Below are positions 48,826 to 57,105 of a stretch of 64,000 bases of DNA, in pieces. The stretch is from assembly GCF_016741815.1 (NCBI RefSeq), contig NZ_JAERRJ010000001.1:62001-126000 (forward strand), written 5' to 3'. The notes under the pieces were generated by a model. That model did not search any database and was not told where the DNA came from. It was given only the letters and a program-made list of their open reading frames with translations. The stretch comes from Nocardia acididurans (GTDB taxonomy: Bacteria > Actinomycetota > Actinomycetes > Mycobacteriales > Mycobacteriaceae). The position numbers and the translations under genes are program-made. How positions within the stretch are numbered: position 1 is the stretch's first letter; each line of letters opens with the position of its first letter.

Positions 48826-50965
48826 CCCTATCTGTTCGGGTTGCAGAAGGGATGGTGCCCCAATGAGCTGTACACCCCGCACGGCATCGACGTCGATGCC
48901 ACCTACCACGACGCGACCGCGCACAGCCGATACAACACCGGCAGCCATCAGGAAGCCGAAATCCTCGCTCCCGGAGGTATTTCCGGAGATTCCGTCTACC
49001 GCGTCTGGCCGCGCGAGACCATGTACGACGCCAACGGCGGCGTCCTGTCGACCCGGGTCGGCGAACCCGTCTACAACCCGAACTTCGCCCATCTGGAGAA
49101 TCCCCGCTTCGGCGTCCACGACTCCTTCGCCTCGAACGCGCCCCACCTCGACCGGCCCGCGAACGAGTCCGCACCCGTTTCCTCGCATCCGATCCCGGAC
49201 ACACCGAACCCGCTACGAAGCGACACTCACACCGAAAACAACGGTGCCGCACCGGTATCACCGCTGCCGCACGCCGAAACCCCTCCGGTGCAAACGGTCC
49301 CGCACCTCCCTGACCCGGCTCCCGTGCATTCGGATGCATCCCCAGTGCAGTCGACACCGCACACTCCCGACACGGCCCCGGTCGCGCAGAAACCCCCCAC
49401 GAACATCTCCCTGAATTTGCCCGCACCGCACACCCACCCCGTGGAGCACGTACCGCCCCCGCAGGATGCACGCGCACCCGAGGCCCGCACCACCGCACCG
49501 GATCCGCAACCGGTGCAATCGAATCCGCACCCCCAACAGCCCCCACCGCACGCGCAACAACCAGGCCCGCACGCCCAGCAACCCATACCGCACGCGCAAC
49601 AACCGTCGCCGCATCCTCAGCAGCCCACGCCGCACGAGGCCCGGCCCGCGCCACAGGACCGTGCGCCGGTCGACAGTGCGGCCCCTCGGGCAACCCCCCA
49701 CCCCGATATCCCCGTCACCCAACAGACTTCCCACCAGCCGCCCGCCCCTTCCCCGCGCGAACTGCATCAGGCTCAGCAGGTCCGCCAGGCCCGAGAGTGG
49801 TACCGCACCCAACCACCCGAACACGGCCGCACCACCCCCGTACCCACCGACCGCACCCCGAATGCCAAGCCCGCCTACGACTTCCGCCGCTACCCCGACG
49901 CTCCGGGCGGCCCCGTAGCCGTGACCTCCATCAAGGTGCACGTCACCTTCGACGGCTCCGTCACCCCCGAACACGTCGCGCAGGTCTGGGAAAAGGCCCA
50001 ACTGGCAACAGATCTGGCCTTCAACCACGGCCAGCCCCTGCTCTCCGGCGACCGCATCCTCGTAGACCTCGTCCACACCCAGGATCCGGCGGCAGCCAAC
50101 CTGAACATCCACGTCACCGACGCTCCGGGCCCCTGGCACCCGGCCAATCATCCCGACGCGATGGCCCAGCGGCTTCGCGAACACCTCGGCCTGTCCGGAG
50201 AGCCTGCGCGAAACGGTTTCTCCCCTGGGGAAATTCGCCAGCTCAGCAATGACATCGCCAAGGCCAACACACCCGCTCGATTCGAGGGGCTGGAGAACGG
50301 CCACCGGTTCGGCCGAGGCCGGTTGCAGAGTCTCGAGGACCCTGCCTATCAGCACTCCGTCGAGGATGCGCTGCGCGATGGCAACCAATTCCGTGTCGGC
50401 GCCGATCCTCGGTTCAACCCGTACGGACAGCTGATCAACGACGGCGGTCCGGGCCAACTGGGTCGTGGAAACAATTGCCTGGTCAGTTCTTTGGCGGCGA
50501 TTTCGTCATTCCACGGCGATCCGCAGGTGGGACTGGCGCGCTGGCCGGACCAGTTGCCCGACGGCCGGTTCGACACGCAAACCGGCGAGCACGCAGGTCT
50601 GCAACGCGCCGCGGATTTCCTCGGTGGCAGCTGGGAGAACTTCAACCAGCACGGCCTGCCGGTGGACAAGCAGTTCACCGCCCTGCACGACTGGGTTCAG
50701 GACCTTGGTCCCGGCTCATCAGCGCTGGTAGTCAACGGCTGGCATGCCACCGATCCGGCCACCGGTCAGCCACTGTTCCACCCCGATGGGACACCGGTCA
50801 TCTCCAGCACCCACGCGACCGTCATCGTGTTCCCGCACGATGCCGCAGGCCCGGTGTGGTGGGATCCGCAAGCCGGAACGTATTCCGCTCATCCGCCGAA
50901 ATCACTGGTCGAGGGTTCAAGCCGGCTGATGTTCATGACCAACCCCTCCGAGGCAGGAGCCGCGC
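48826..50965 (+). pseudogene. polymorphic type VII toxin, 3' part: ADP-ribosyltransferase end and Tox-PL domain
   Basis: Continues the gene broken at 47409. First comes the rest of the ADP-ribosyltransferase: LYTPHGIDVDATYHD, the catalytic Glu (codon 48958) in QEAEILAPGGI, and the NPNF end. A Pro/His/Gln linker follows with PHAQQP repeats (about 49530-49640), then an alpha/beta region (VAVTSIKVHVTFDGSVTP). Last is a papain-fold toxin domain of the Tox-PL type: Cys in GRGNNCLVSS (codon 50476), His in STHATVIVF (50812) and Asp in WWDPQAG (50863). The frame stays open to 51531, but beyond 50965 that frame loses coding character and the immunity gene is read in another. Confidence 0.8.
49530..49640 (+). 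repeat. PHAQQP coding repeats in the toxin linker
   Basis: Degenerate 21-bp units encoding PHAQQPG, PHAQQPI, PHAQQPS and PHPQQPT. They lie in the Pro/His/Gln-rich linker between the ADP-ribosyltransferase and Tox-PL domains. Such linkers vary in copy number and keep toxin domains apart. Confidence 0.7.
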
Positions 50966-51493
50966 ATGCCCCCGCTGGACACCCGGGAACAAACCCAGCA
51001 GTACCTGGAGCAACTCTTCCCCACTCGCCAGGAATGGTGGATCCATCCATTCCCCGAGGGCTGGATCTGCCAGCCGAAACTCACTCAGGATCAGATCGAC
51101 TCGGGTCAGGGACTGGGTCTCACGAACCTGGTGATCGATTCCTCGACGGGCGTGGTCATCGAGTACCCGAGTTGGTCGACGAAAATGGTGGCGGAGGACT
51201 ACATCCGAACCAAACACTCCGGCCTGCCACCGACGGGTCGACAGATCCATCCACCCCGAACCACGGTCACAGTTCAACTCGCACAGGAGAACTCGGACAC
51301 GATCCAATACCTGGTCCGGACCGAAACTCTGACCCAACCCCCGACCCCAGCCACCGAGACCTCGCTGACAATCGACAAGAACACCCTGGCCTACCAGCCC
51401 ACCGGGTCGATGATGGCCAGAGTGGTGTCCTGGACCGATTGGCGCCGGTCCCAGGACGGGACCTGGCCGACCCAGGGGACGTTCCAGGAGTAG
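50966..51493 (+). CDS. putative immunity protein for the Tox-PL toxin domain (Imm35/YrhB-like)
   Basis: 175 residues from ATG 50966, with AGGAG 6 nt upstream. Codon third positions are G/C-rich in this frame and not in the toxin's frame, so this is the real gene here. A compact N-terminal half (TNLVIDSSTGVVIEYPSW, then AEDYIRTKHSGLPPTGRQ) resembles the YrhB/Imm35 immunity pattern, followed by about 70 polar residues. It lies directly after the toxin domain, the standard place for a cognate immunity gene. Family assignment is tentative. Confidence 0.65.
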   Translation: MPPLDTREQTQQYLEQLFPTRQEWWIHPFPEGWICQPKLTQDQIDSGQGLGLTNLVIDSSTGVVIEYPSWSTKMVAEDYIRTKHSGLPPTGRQIHPPRTTVTVQLAQENSDTIQYLVRTETLTQPPTPATETSLTIDKNTLAYQPTGSMMARVVSWTDWRRSQDGTWPTQGTFQE

Positions 51494-51790
51494 CCCCTCG
51501 ACGCTACGGCCGAGACGTCCACGGAGCATGAGACGCCGGTCAGCGAATCGGATGGACGCTGGAATGAGCTCGCTGACAGCGAACTCCTCGACGCGACACA
51601 GCGGGAAGTGGACGAGTGCGTGCCGTGGACGCCTTCGAAGAATCGCCCAGCCGTTGCCGCGGGAATCCGACTGGCGACCGGGGAGGTTTTCACGGCGCCA
51701 CCCGAGGCATGGCTATCCGGTTGGGCCCTGCAAGAGCTGTAAGCCTCTGCGGGACCATTATTCGCTGGACTTCATCACCGACGACGGGAA
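51494..51790 (+). pseudogene. displaced deaminase-toxin tip (frameshifted remnant)
   Basis: No start codon. From 51494 one frame reads a protein-like stretch to a stop near 51740: RWNELADSELLDAT, then KNRPAVAAGIRLATGEVFTAPPE, the opening of a YwqJ-like deaminase. The essential PCxxC motif (VGPCKSCKPL, 51718-51747) lies in the next frame, which continues to a TGA just before the SUKH-3 gene. A one-base shift near 51700-51720 thus separates the two motifs. It looks like a leftover C-terminal toxin module of the sort kept as a recombination reservoir. Confidence 0.6.
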
Positions 51791-52240
51791 ATGACAATGA
51801 CACTGTTCACGAAGGAGACCGAAGAAGTCCTGCGCGCTTCGGGATGGTCGCCGGGGCGGCAGATCGACACCGGCCCTTGGCGAGAAGCCTTGGAACGCAA
51901 TGGATTCCAATGGAACGCAGTTGCGGACCGGTTTCTCATGGAGTTCGGCGGGTTGGTCGTGGACATCTCCGGCCCCGGGATCACCTCCGCCCGTGAGCCT
52001 TTCGAGTTGGACCCCATGCTGGCAGATGGCGAGGATGACAGATTCGCCGAGTGGGCGGATGTTATAGGTGAGTCGATCGCACCCGTCGGCGAACTCGACT
52101 CGGGCCGCTATTTCCTCGGAATGTCCGAGTCGGGGGATCTGTATCTGGTTGCCGATTGGCTCGCTTCGTTCGGCAAGATTCCGGATGCGCTCGAGTCTCT
52201 GATCCTCGGCAAATCGCCCGTTCCCGTCGACGCCGAGTAG
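51791..52240 (+). CDS. SUKH-3 family immunity protein
   Basis: 149 residues. GWSPGRQIDTGPWREALERNGF, then RFLMEFGGLVVDISGPG, EWADVIGESIAPVGELDSGRYFLGMSESGDLYLVADW and a final helix match the SUKH-3 immunity pattern. SUKH-3 genes are typically paired with deaminase toxins; the frameshifted deaminase tip just upstream fits. Its toxin is broken, so it may now be an orphan kept against neighbours. Two ATGs, 51791 and 51797, are possible starts. Confidence 0.8.
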   Translation: MTMTLFTKETEEVLRASGWSPGRQIDTGPWREALERNGFQWNAVADRFLMEFGGLVVDISGPGITSAREPFELDPMLADGEDDRFAEWADVIGESIAPVGELDSGRYFLGMSESGDLYLVADWLASFGKIPDALESLILGKSPVPVDAE

Positions 52241-52286
52241 ACCGATTCGACCGCAGGCGTCGTGCTTGGAACAGGAGCCGACAAGC

Positions 52287-52571
52287 GTGGACGATCAGTT
52301 CCGCAAGTTCATCAGCGGTGCGCTTCACACCGAGACAATCTCCGATTTCCCGACAGTTCGCGAACTGGCCCTGGGGCGTAGAGACGATCGGGCCGACCAG
52401 ATCCGCTCAGAATTCGCCCAGCTGCTCCGCGAGCGAAGCCTCGATACAGATGAGTGGTATCGCCTCACCTATGTCGAATTCGACGACGAGAACCACCTCT
52501 ACACCTTTCTGCAGCAGCTGTACGCCTACCTCTACGAGGACGGCGCGGAACCATCTGAACTGCCCGAATGA
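52287..52571 (+). CDS. small acidic protein, possible orphan immunity protein
   Basis: 94 residues from GTG 52287, with AGGAG about 9 nt upstream. Acidic and helical, with a C-terminal half LTYVEFDDENHLYTFLQQLYAYLYEDGAE reminiscent of CdiI-type or colicin immunity proteins. I do not recognise it with certainty. It follows the SUKH-3 gene and precedes a tiny overlapping frame, so an immunity role is inferred from context. Confidence 0.55.
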   Translation: MDDQFRKFISGALHTETISDFPTVRELALGRRDDRADQIRSEFAQLLRERSLDTDEWYRLTYVEFDDENHLYTFLQQLYAYLYEDGAEPSELPE

Positions 52572-52738
52572 GCACCGATGTGGATCCTGGCGGCGCCACA
52601 TACTTCGGCATGCCGAACGAGGCCGGCGTCGACAACCACACGACCCGGACGGCGCTCCCTCCGAGGTCTGGTCACGGTTCGAGATTTGAGCGGCGGACGA
52701 AGCGGCGGCGGCGACCGGTCGGGCACCGCCGCTCATGA
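52568..52738 (+). CDS. tiny frame overlapping the preceding gene, doubtful
   Basis: An ATGA overlap gives a 56-codon frame. Its first 33 residues (GGATYFGMPNEAGVDNHTT) look protein-like; the remainder is Arg-rich and non-coding in appearance, while another frame there encodes DGAPSEVWSRFEI. Together they look like a frameshifted remnant of a toxin C-terminus, but this is uncertain. Confidence 0.3.
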   Translation: MSTDVDPGGATYFGMPNEAGVDNHTTRTALPPRSGHGSRFERRTKRRRRPVGHRRS

Positions 52739-52740
52739 GT

Positions 52741-53280
52741 TCAGGCGTCGGGTTCGATGAGTTGGATGTCGAGTTCGATGGCGATCTTGTCGGAGAGCAT
52801 GGCGGAGGGGAGGCCGGGGGCTACGTCGAAGTCGCTGCGCTTGATCGTGCCGGTGGCGTTGAAGCCGGCGTGGTTCTTGTTGTCGCCGGGGAAGAGTTGG
52901 ACGCCGCCCCATTCGACGGAGAGGGTGACGGGCTTGGTGATGCCGGCGATGGTGGCCTCGCCGGTGACTTCGAATTCTTCGGCGAGGGTGACGGGTTCGG
53001 GGACTCGGAAGGTGAGGTGGGGGCGGAAGGCCACGTCGAGGATGTCGGCGGAGCGGACGTGGTTGTCGCGGGCCTCGTTGCCGGTGTCGAAGGAGTCGAA
53101 GTAGATGGTGGCTTCGATGGCGGCTCGGCCGGACTCGTTCACGACGAAGGCGGTTTCGAAGCGGTTGAAGCGGCCGCGAACCTTGGAGATGCCGAGGTGC
53201 TTGACGGTGAAGTTGACCGAGGAGTGGGCGGCGTCGAGGGTCCAGGCGCCGGGAGCGATGGTCTGGGTGGAAGTCGTCAT
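52741..53280 (-). CDS. YceI family lipid-binding protein
   Basis: 179 residues. The lipocalin-like YceI barrel is clear: WTLDAAHSSVNFTVKHLGISKVRGRFNRF, then DNHVRSADILDVAFRPHLTFR and the closing IAIELDIQLIEPDA. YceI proteins bind polyisoprenoids or amphiphiles in a hydrophobic pocket. No signal peptide, so cytoplasmic. Divergent from the regulator at 53383, with an operator-like palindrome in the shared promoter region. Confidence 0.9.
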   Translation of the reverse strand: MTTSTQTIAPGAWTLDAAHSSVNFTVKHLGISKVRGRFNRFETAFVVNESGRAAIEATIYFDSFDTGNEARDNHVRSADILDVAFRPHLTFRVPEPVTLAEEFEVTGEATIAGITKPVTLSVEWGGVQLFPGDNKNHAGFNATGTIKRSDFDVAPGLPSAMLSDKIAIELDIQLIEPDA

Positions 53281-53296
53281 ACCGAGAACGGTAAGT

Positions 53297-53308
53297 GGAC
53301 TTCAGTCC
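53297..53308. promoter_or_regulatory. palindrome in the yceI/regulator gap
   Basis: GGACT-TC-AGTCC, a perfect 12-bp palindrome, 17 bp upstream of the yceI start and 75 bp from the regulator start. A plausible binding site for the divergent helix-turn-helix regulator. Confidence 0.45.
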
Positions 53309-53382
53309 GGTTAACCACACCGTCTTGATCCTGGTACTGGCAGGGCGCGGATAACGGGGCCGGGACAGGGCACCATGGTGGG

Positions 53383-54225
53383 GTGTCACGATCCGAATTC
53401 GCCGAGTTCCTGGTTGCCAGGCGGGGGCGGTTGCAGCCGGAGGATGTCGGGCTGCCCGCCGGACGCCGGCGGCGCACGCCCGGACTGCGCCGGGAAGAAG
53501 TGGCGGCGCTGGCCGGGGTGAGCGTCGACTATCTGGCCCGGCTCGAACAGGGGCGGGACACCAACCCCTCCACCGCCGTACTGGCCGCACTCGCGGATGC
53601 GTTGCGGCTCAACGAGATCGAGCGCCACCACTTCGGAAAGCTCGCCCTCGGCATGGCCGAGGCCAGTAACTGCCCGTCCGCGGGACAGGCCCGCGAAGAG
53701 GTCGGCGACACCCTGCGCGCCGTCATCGACGCCCTGCATCCGACACCCGCGTTCGTGGTCGGACGGTGGATGAACATCCTCGCCTGGAACGCCGCCTGGC
53801 GGGATTTCGCCGAACCGCTCGGCCTGTTCGACGAGTTGGCGCACGGGAACTTCGCCTACTACCTGTTCGCCCGTCCGGATGCCAGGCAGTACTTCCTGAA
53901 CTGGGACGATGCCGCCGATATGGCCACGTCGGCGCTCCGCGCGGCACAGACCCGGTTCTTCGACGACCGCACCCTCGACAGCCAAATCGGGGTGCTCCAG
54001 CAAATGACAAGCTTCGCACGCCTGTGGCAGCAGCACCGGCTCACCGACTACCGCACCGCCACCTTCCGCATCGCCCACCCGGTCCGGGGAGAAGTCGAGG
54101 TGGAGGTCGAGACGCTGGATCCGGCCGCCGACCAGAGCGTCATGGTGTGGCTGGTGGACCGGCGCGCAGCACGCCAGCCCGGACTGCGGCTGGTCAACGA
54201 TCAGCCACGACTGGTGAACGAGTAG
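53383..54225 (+). CDS. helix-turn-helix regulator with MmyB-like ligand domain
   Basis: 280 residues from GTG 53383. The N-terminal HTH (RRTPGLRREEVAALAGVSVDYLARLEQGRD, about residues 29-58) is the XRE-type found with the MmyB-like ligand-binding domain, which occupies residues 100-265 (VGRWMNILAWNAAW, RPDARQYFLNWDD). MmyB domains bind fatty acids or other hydrophobic ligands in a PAS-like pocket. Divergent from yceI, which it probably controls. Confidence 0.87.
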   Translation: MSRSEFAEFLVARRGRLQPEDVGLPAGRRRRTPGLRREEVAALAGVSVDYLARLEQGRDTNPSTAVLAALADALRLNEIERHHFGKLALGMAEASNCPSAGQAREEVGDTLRAVIDALHPTPAFVVGRWMNILAWNAAWRDFAEPLGLFDELAHGNFAYYLFARPDARQYFLNWDDAADMATSALRAAQTRFFDDRTLDSQIGVLQQMTSFARLWQQHRLTDYRTATFRIAHPVRGEVEVEVETLDPAADQSVMVWLVDRRAARQPGLRLVNDQPRLVNE

Positions 54226-54301
54226 CAATCATTCTGCGCCCCTGAATCATGGGCCTTTCGTTTCCCCTGCTCACGAGGGGTGACAGAACTATTGTTAGAC
54301 C

Positions 54302-56917
54302 ATGGCTCGGAATTGGCCGATGGTCGAACGGGAGAACGAGCTCGAATCGATCAGGGCGGCATTGACCGGAAACGAGTGCGTCGGCGCCGTCCTCACCGGC
54401 GACGCGGGGGTCGGCAAGACCACCCTCGCCCGCCAGGCGACCGCCGCCGTCGGGGGCAGCATCCGCTGGGTGGCGGGCACCGAATCCGCGCGCAGCATCC
54501 CGCTGGGGGTGTTCGCGCACATGGTCGGGGTGTATACGGCCCACGATCCGGTGACCTTCATGGCCGCCGCCCGCGAAGCCCTGCTCGCGGACGGGCACAC
54601 CATCATCGGCGTGGACGACGCCCACCTGCTCGACCAGCTGTCGGCGACCCTGCTGCTGCAGCTGGCCATCGACAAGGCCGCGCACATCGTCGCCACCGTA
54701 CGCAGCGGCGTGCAGGTGCCCGACGCGGTGACCTCGCTGTGGAAAGACGGGCATCTGCTGCGAATCGACCTGTCCCCCTTCACACAACGGCAGAGTGTGG
54801 AGCTGGTCGAATCCATGCTCGGCGGGCAGCTGGAGGGCTTCACCGCCAATCTGATGTGGGAATCCTCCGGGGGGAACGCGCTTTTCCTGCGGCACCTCGT
54901 CGAAGGAGCGCTCGAAGCGGGAACGCTGCGGCAGGTCAACGGGGTGTGGCAGCTGCGCGGCCGGGCCGCGGTCACCTCGGAATTGGCTGCGCTGCTGGAG
55001 GATCGGGTGGAGCAGCTGCCCGAACCCGTACTGCGGGTGCTGGAACTGCTCACCTTCTGCGAACCCATCGACCTGGACGTGCTGTCCGAACTGGCGGGTG
55101 AGGAAGCGGTCGAGGCAGCCGAAACACGCGGCGTCATAAGGATTGTGGAGAACAGCCACCAGCTGCTGGTGCGGTACAACCATCCGCTGTTCGGTGAGGT
55201 GATCCGGCGACGGCTGGGTATCGCGTCGGCGCGGCGGCTGCGCGGGCGGTTGTACTCGTCGTTGAAGGAACGGCGCATCAACTCCGCCTCCGACCGCATC
55301 CGACTGGCCGAATTGGCTTTGGACAGTGACAAATCCGCGGATCTGGAGCTGTTCGAGGCCGCCGCCTCCGATGCCATCGGACTGGCGAATCTGCCACTGG
55401 GAGAACGGTTCGCCCGCGCGGCCGTGGAGCGGCGCGGGGGCGTGGAAGCAGCCGATCTGCTCTCCCGGGCGCTGCTGTGGCAGGGGCATCGCATCGAAGC
55501 CGAACGAACCCTGGCCGTCTTCGACCCGGACCAGATGAACGAGGTGCAGCTGGCGCGCTGGGGCAGCACACGGGTATCGAATCTCTTTTGGTCCATGGGT
55601 GATTCGGATCGCGCGGACGAGGTGCTGGAGTCGGTGCGCACCCGGGTGCAGCACCCCAAGATCGTCACCACGCTCGACGGCCTGGCCTCCGCGACCGCCG
55701 TGCACGAGAACCGGCTCGAAGACGCCTTCGCACTCGCCGAACCTGTCATGGAGACCAAGGACGCACCGCCCTGGGCGGTGTGGTGGGCGGCCTTCGGCGG
55801 CGGACTCGCGTTGGCGCTCATGGGACGTGGCGAAGCGGCCCGGCAGTACGCCGAACGCGGACACAGGGTGGAATCGCATATCGACGGGCTCAACCGGTTC
55901 ATGTCGACGCACGCGGAAGTGCTGGCGCTGACCTTCACCGGGGATCTGGAGGCCGCACGGCATTGTGCCAGTGGGCCTTACGCGTACTCGTCGCCGGGAC
56001 AGTATCTGGCGTGGGGGATGAACAAGATCCTGCACGGCACGGTCGATGTATCGCAGGGACGGTTCCCGCAGGGGATCGACAACCTGGAACAGGCGCTCGC
56101 CGCACTCACCGCCGAAGGCGCGGCCGCGTGGATGATTCCCGCGAGACTCCGTCTGGCGGAAGCGTATTCGGCTGTCGGACGGTCCGCCGACGCCGCCGAA
56201 TCCATTGCGGCGGCGGTGGAGCGGGGCGGACGGCACAGCGCCGTCTACGAGCCGCAGCTGGAGATCGCCAAGGCGTGGCAGGCGGCGTCCGAGGGCACGG
56301 TGAGCCCCGCCATCCGGCTGGCCCTGGGCGCGGCCGACGCGGCCGCACGGTCACATCAGCACGCCATCGAGGCCATGGCCCTGCACTCCGCCGCACGGTT
56401 CGGCGATCAGAACGTGGCGGGGCGGCTGGCCGATCTGGCCGCGCGCGTCGACGGGCGGCTGGTGCAGGTGCAGGCCAGGCACGCCGTCGCGGTCGCCGCC
56501 CACGACGGACCCGGATTGGATGCCGCCGCAGCGGAATTCGAAGAGATCGGCGTCCTCCTTTCGGCCGCCGACGCTGCCGCGCAGGCCGCCTCCGCACACG
56601 AGCGCGCCGGTGACCGCCGCCGTCTGCTGGAATCCGCCGCGACCGCGAACCGGCTCGCCGCGGCCTGCGGTGGCGCGAGCACCCCGGCGCTGCGCCAGTC
56701 CGCGCAGCCACTTCCGCTCACCTCACGTGAACGGGAGATCGCCAGCCTGGTGGCGGCCGGACTGTCCAACCGGCAGATCGCCGATCGCCTCACCGTCTCG
56801 GTCCGCACGGTCGAGGGGCATCTCTACCGTGCGTGCATCAAGCTCGACGTCACCGACCGGGAGGCGCTCGCCGAATTGATGCGCGGCGGGTCAACTTCCG
56901 GCAAATCCGAGAACTGA
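54302..56917 (+). CDS. large LuxR-family ATPase regulator (LAL type)
   Basis: 871 residues. N-terminal AAA-like ATPase: Walker A GDAGVGKTT (33-41) and Walker B IIGVDDAHLL (about 101-110). A long helical, TPR-like middle (residues 300-780) follows, then the LuxR helix-turn-helix LTSREREIASLVAAGLSNRQIADRL to SVRTVEGHLYRACIKL. LAL regulators use ATP hydrolysis to control effector-dependent activation; the target is not obvious. No adjacent gene is in the same operon. Confidence 0.9.
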   Translation: MARNWPMVERENELESIRAALTGNECVGAVLTGDAGVGKTTLARQATAAVGGSIRWVAGTESARSIPLGVFAHMVGVYTAHDPVTFMAAAREALLADGHTIIGVDDAHLLDQLSATLLLQLAIDKAAHIVATVRSGVQVPDAVTSLWKDGHLLRIDLSPFTQRQSVELVESMLGGQLEGFTANLMWESSGGNALFLRHLVEGALEAGTLRQVNGVWQLRGRAAVTSELAALLEDRVEQLPEPVLRVLELLTFCEPIDLDVLSELAGEEAVEAAETRGVIRIVENSHQLLVRYNHPLFGEVIRRRLGIASARRLRGRLYSSLKERRINSASDRIRLAELALDSDKSADLELFEAAASDAIGLANLPLGERFARAAVERRGGVEAADLLSRALLWQGHRIEAERTLAVFDPDQMNEVQLARWGSTRVSNLFWSMGDSDRADEVLESVRTRVQHPKIVTTLDGLASATAVHENRLEDAFALAEPVMETKDAPPWAVWWAAFGGGLALALMGRGEAARQYAERGHRVESHIDGLNRFMSTHAEVLALTFTGDLEAARHCASGPYAYSSPGQYLAWGMNKILHGTVDVSQGRFPQGIDNLEQALAALTAEGAAAWMIPARLRLAEAYSAVGRSADAAESIAAAVERGGRHSAVYEPQLEIAKAWQAASEGTVSPAIRLALGAADAAARSHQHAIEAMALHSAARFGDQNVAGRLADLAARVDGRLVQVQARHAVAVAAHDGPGLDAAAAEFEEIGVLLSAADAAAQAASAHERAGDRRRLLESAATANRLAAACGGASTPALRQSAQPLPLTSREREIASLVAAGLSNRQIADRLTVSVRTVEGHLYRACIKLDVTDREALAELMRGGSTSGKSEN

Positions 56918-57009
56918 CCGGGGCGAGGTCTCGCCACCGTCCCGAACTGATAAGTCGCCCCCGGATGGACTGACCCATCCAGTGTCTGTGCACCCCATCA
57001 CATCGACTT

Positions 57010-57105
57010 GAGATTGATAGCTTCTTTTCAGCTAACATCCCTGCTCAGAGCCGACGGCTCGGGGGGAAGAACAGTTTCAATCCTGATGAGGGTGGTGTTT
57101 CCGGC
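57010..57105 (+). promoter_or_regulatory. duplicated promoter/leader, copy 1
   Basis: Similar over about 95 bp to 58370-58470. Shared blocks: GACTTG, ATAGCTTC, TAACATCCCTGC, then a hairpin GAGCC-GAC-GGCTC, a G-run, and TGATGAGGGTGGTGTTTC directly before the start codon. TAACAT probably is the -10 element, so most of it is transcribed as leader. Confidence 0.7.

Noticed and set aside
49530..49640. Repeats in the toxin linker considered as a CRISPR-like array
   Set aside because: The repeats are 21-bp, degenerate, directly adjacent and encode PHAQQP units in frame; no spacers.
50966..51531. Continuation of the toxin protein to 51531
   Set aside because: Third positions in this frame are not G/C-rich and the product is Gly/Asp/Pro/His-rich; the other frame looks like a normal gene. 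Kept as a finding rather than part of the toxin.
54194..56236. Long minus-strand open frame opposite the LuxR-type ATPase
   Set aside because: Antisense shadow; no domains, and the plus strand has Walker motifs and the LuxR helix-turn-helix.
57010..57105. Leader considered as a c-di-AMP (ydaO-type) riboswitch
   Set aside because: A GGGGGA run and a hairpin are suggestive, but the rest of the conserved ydaO core is missing and the length is too short.
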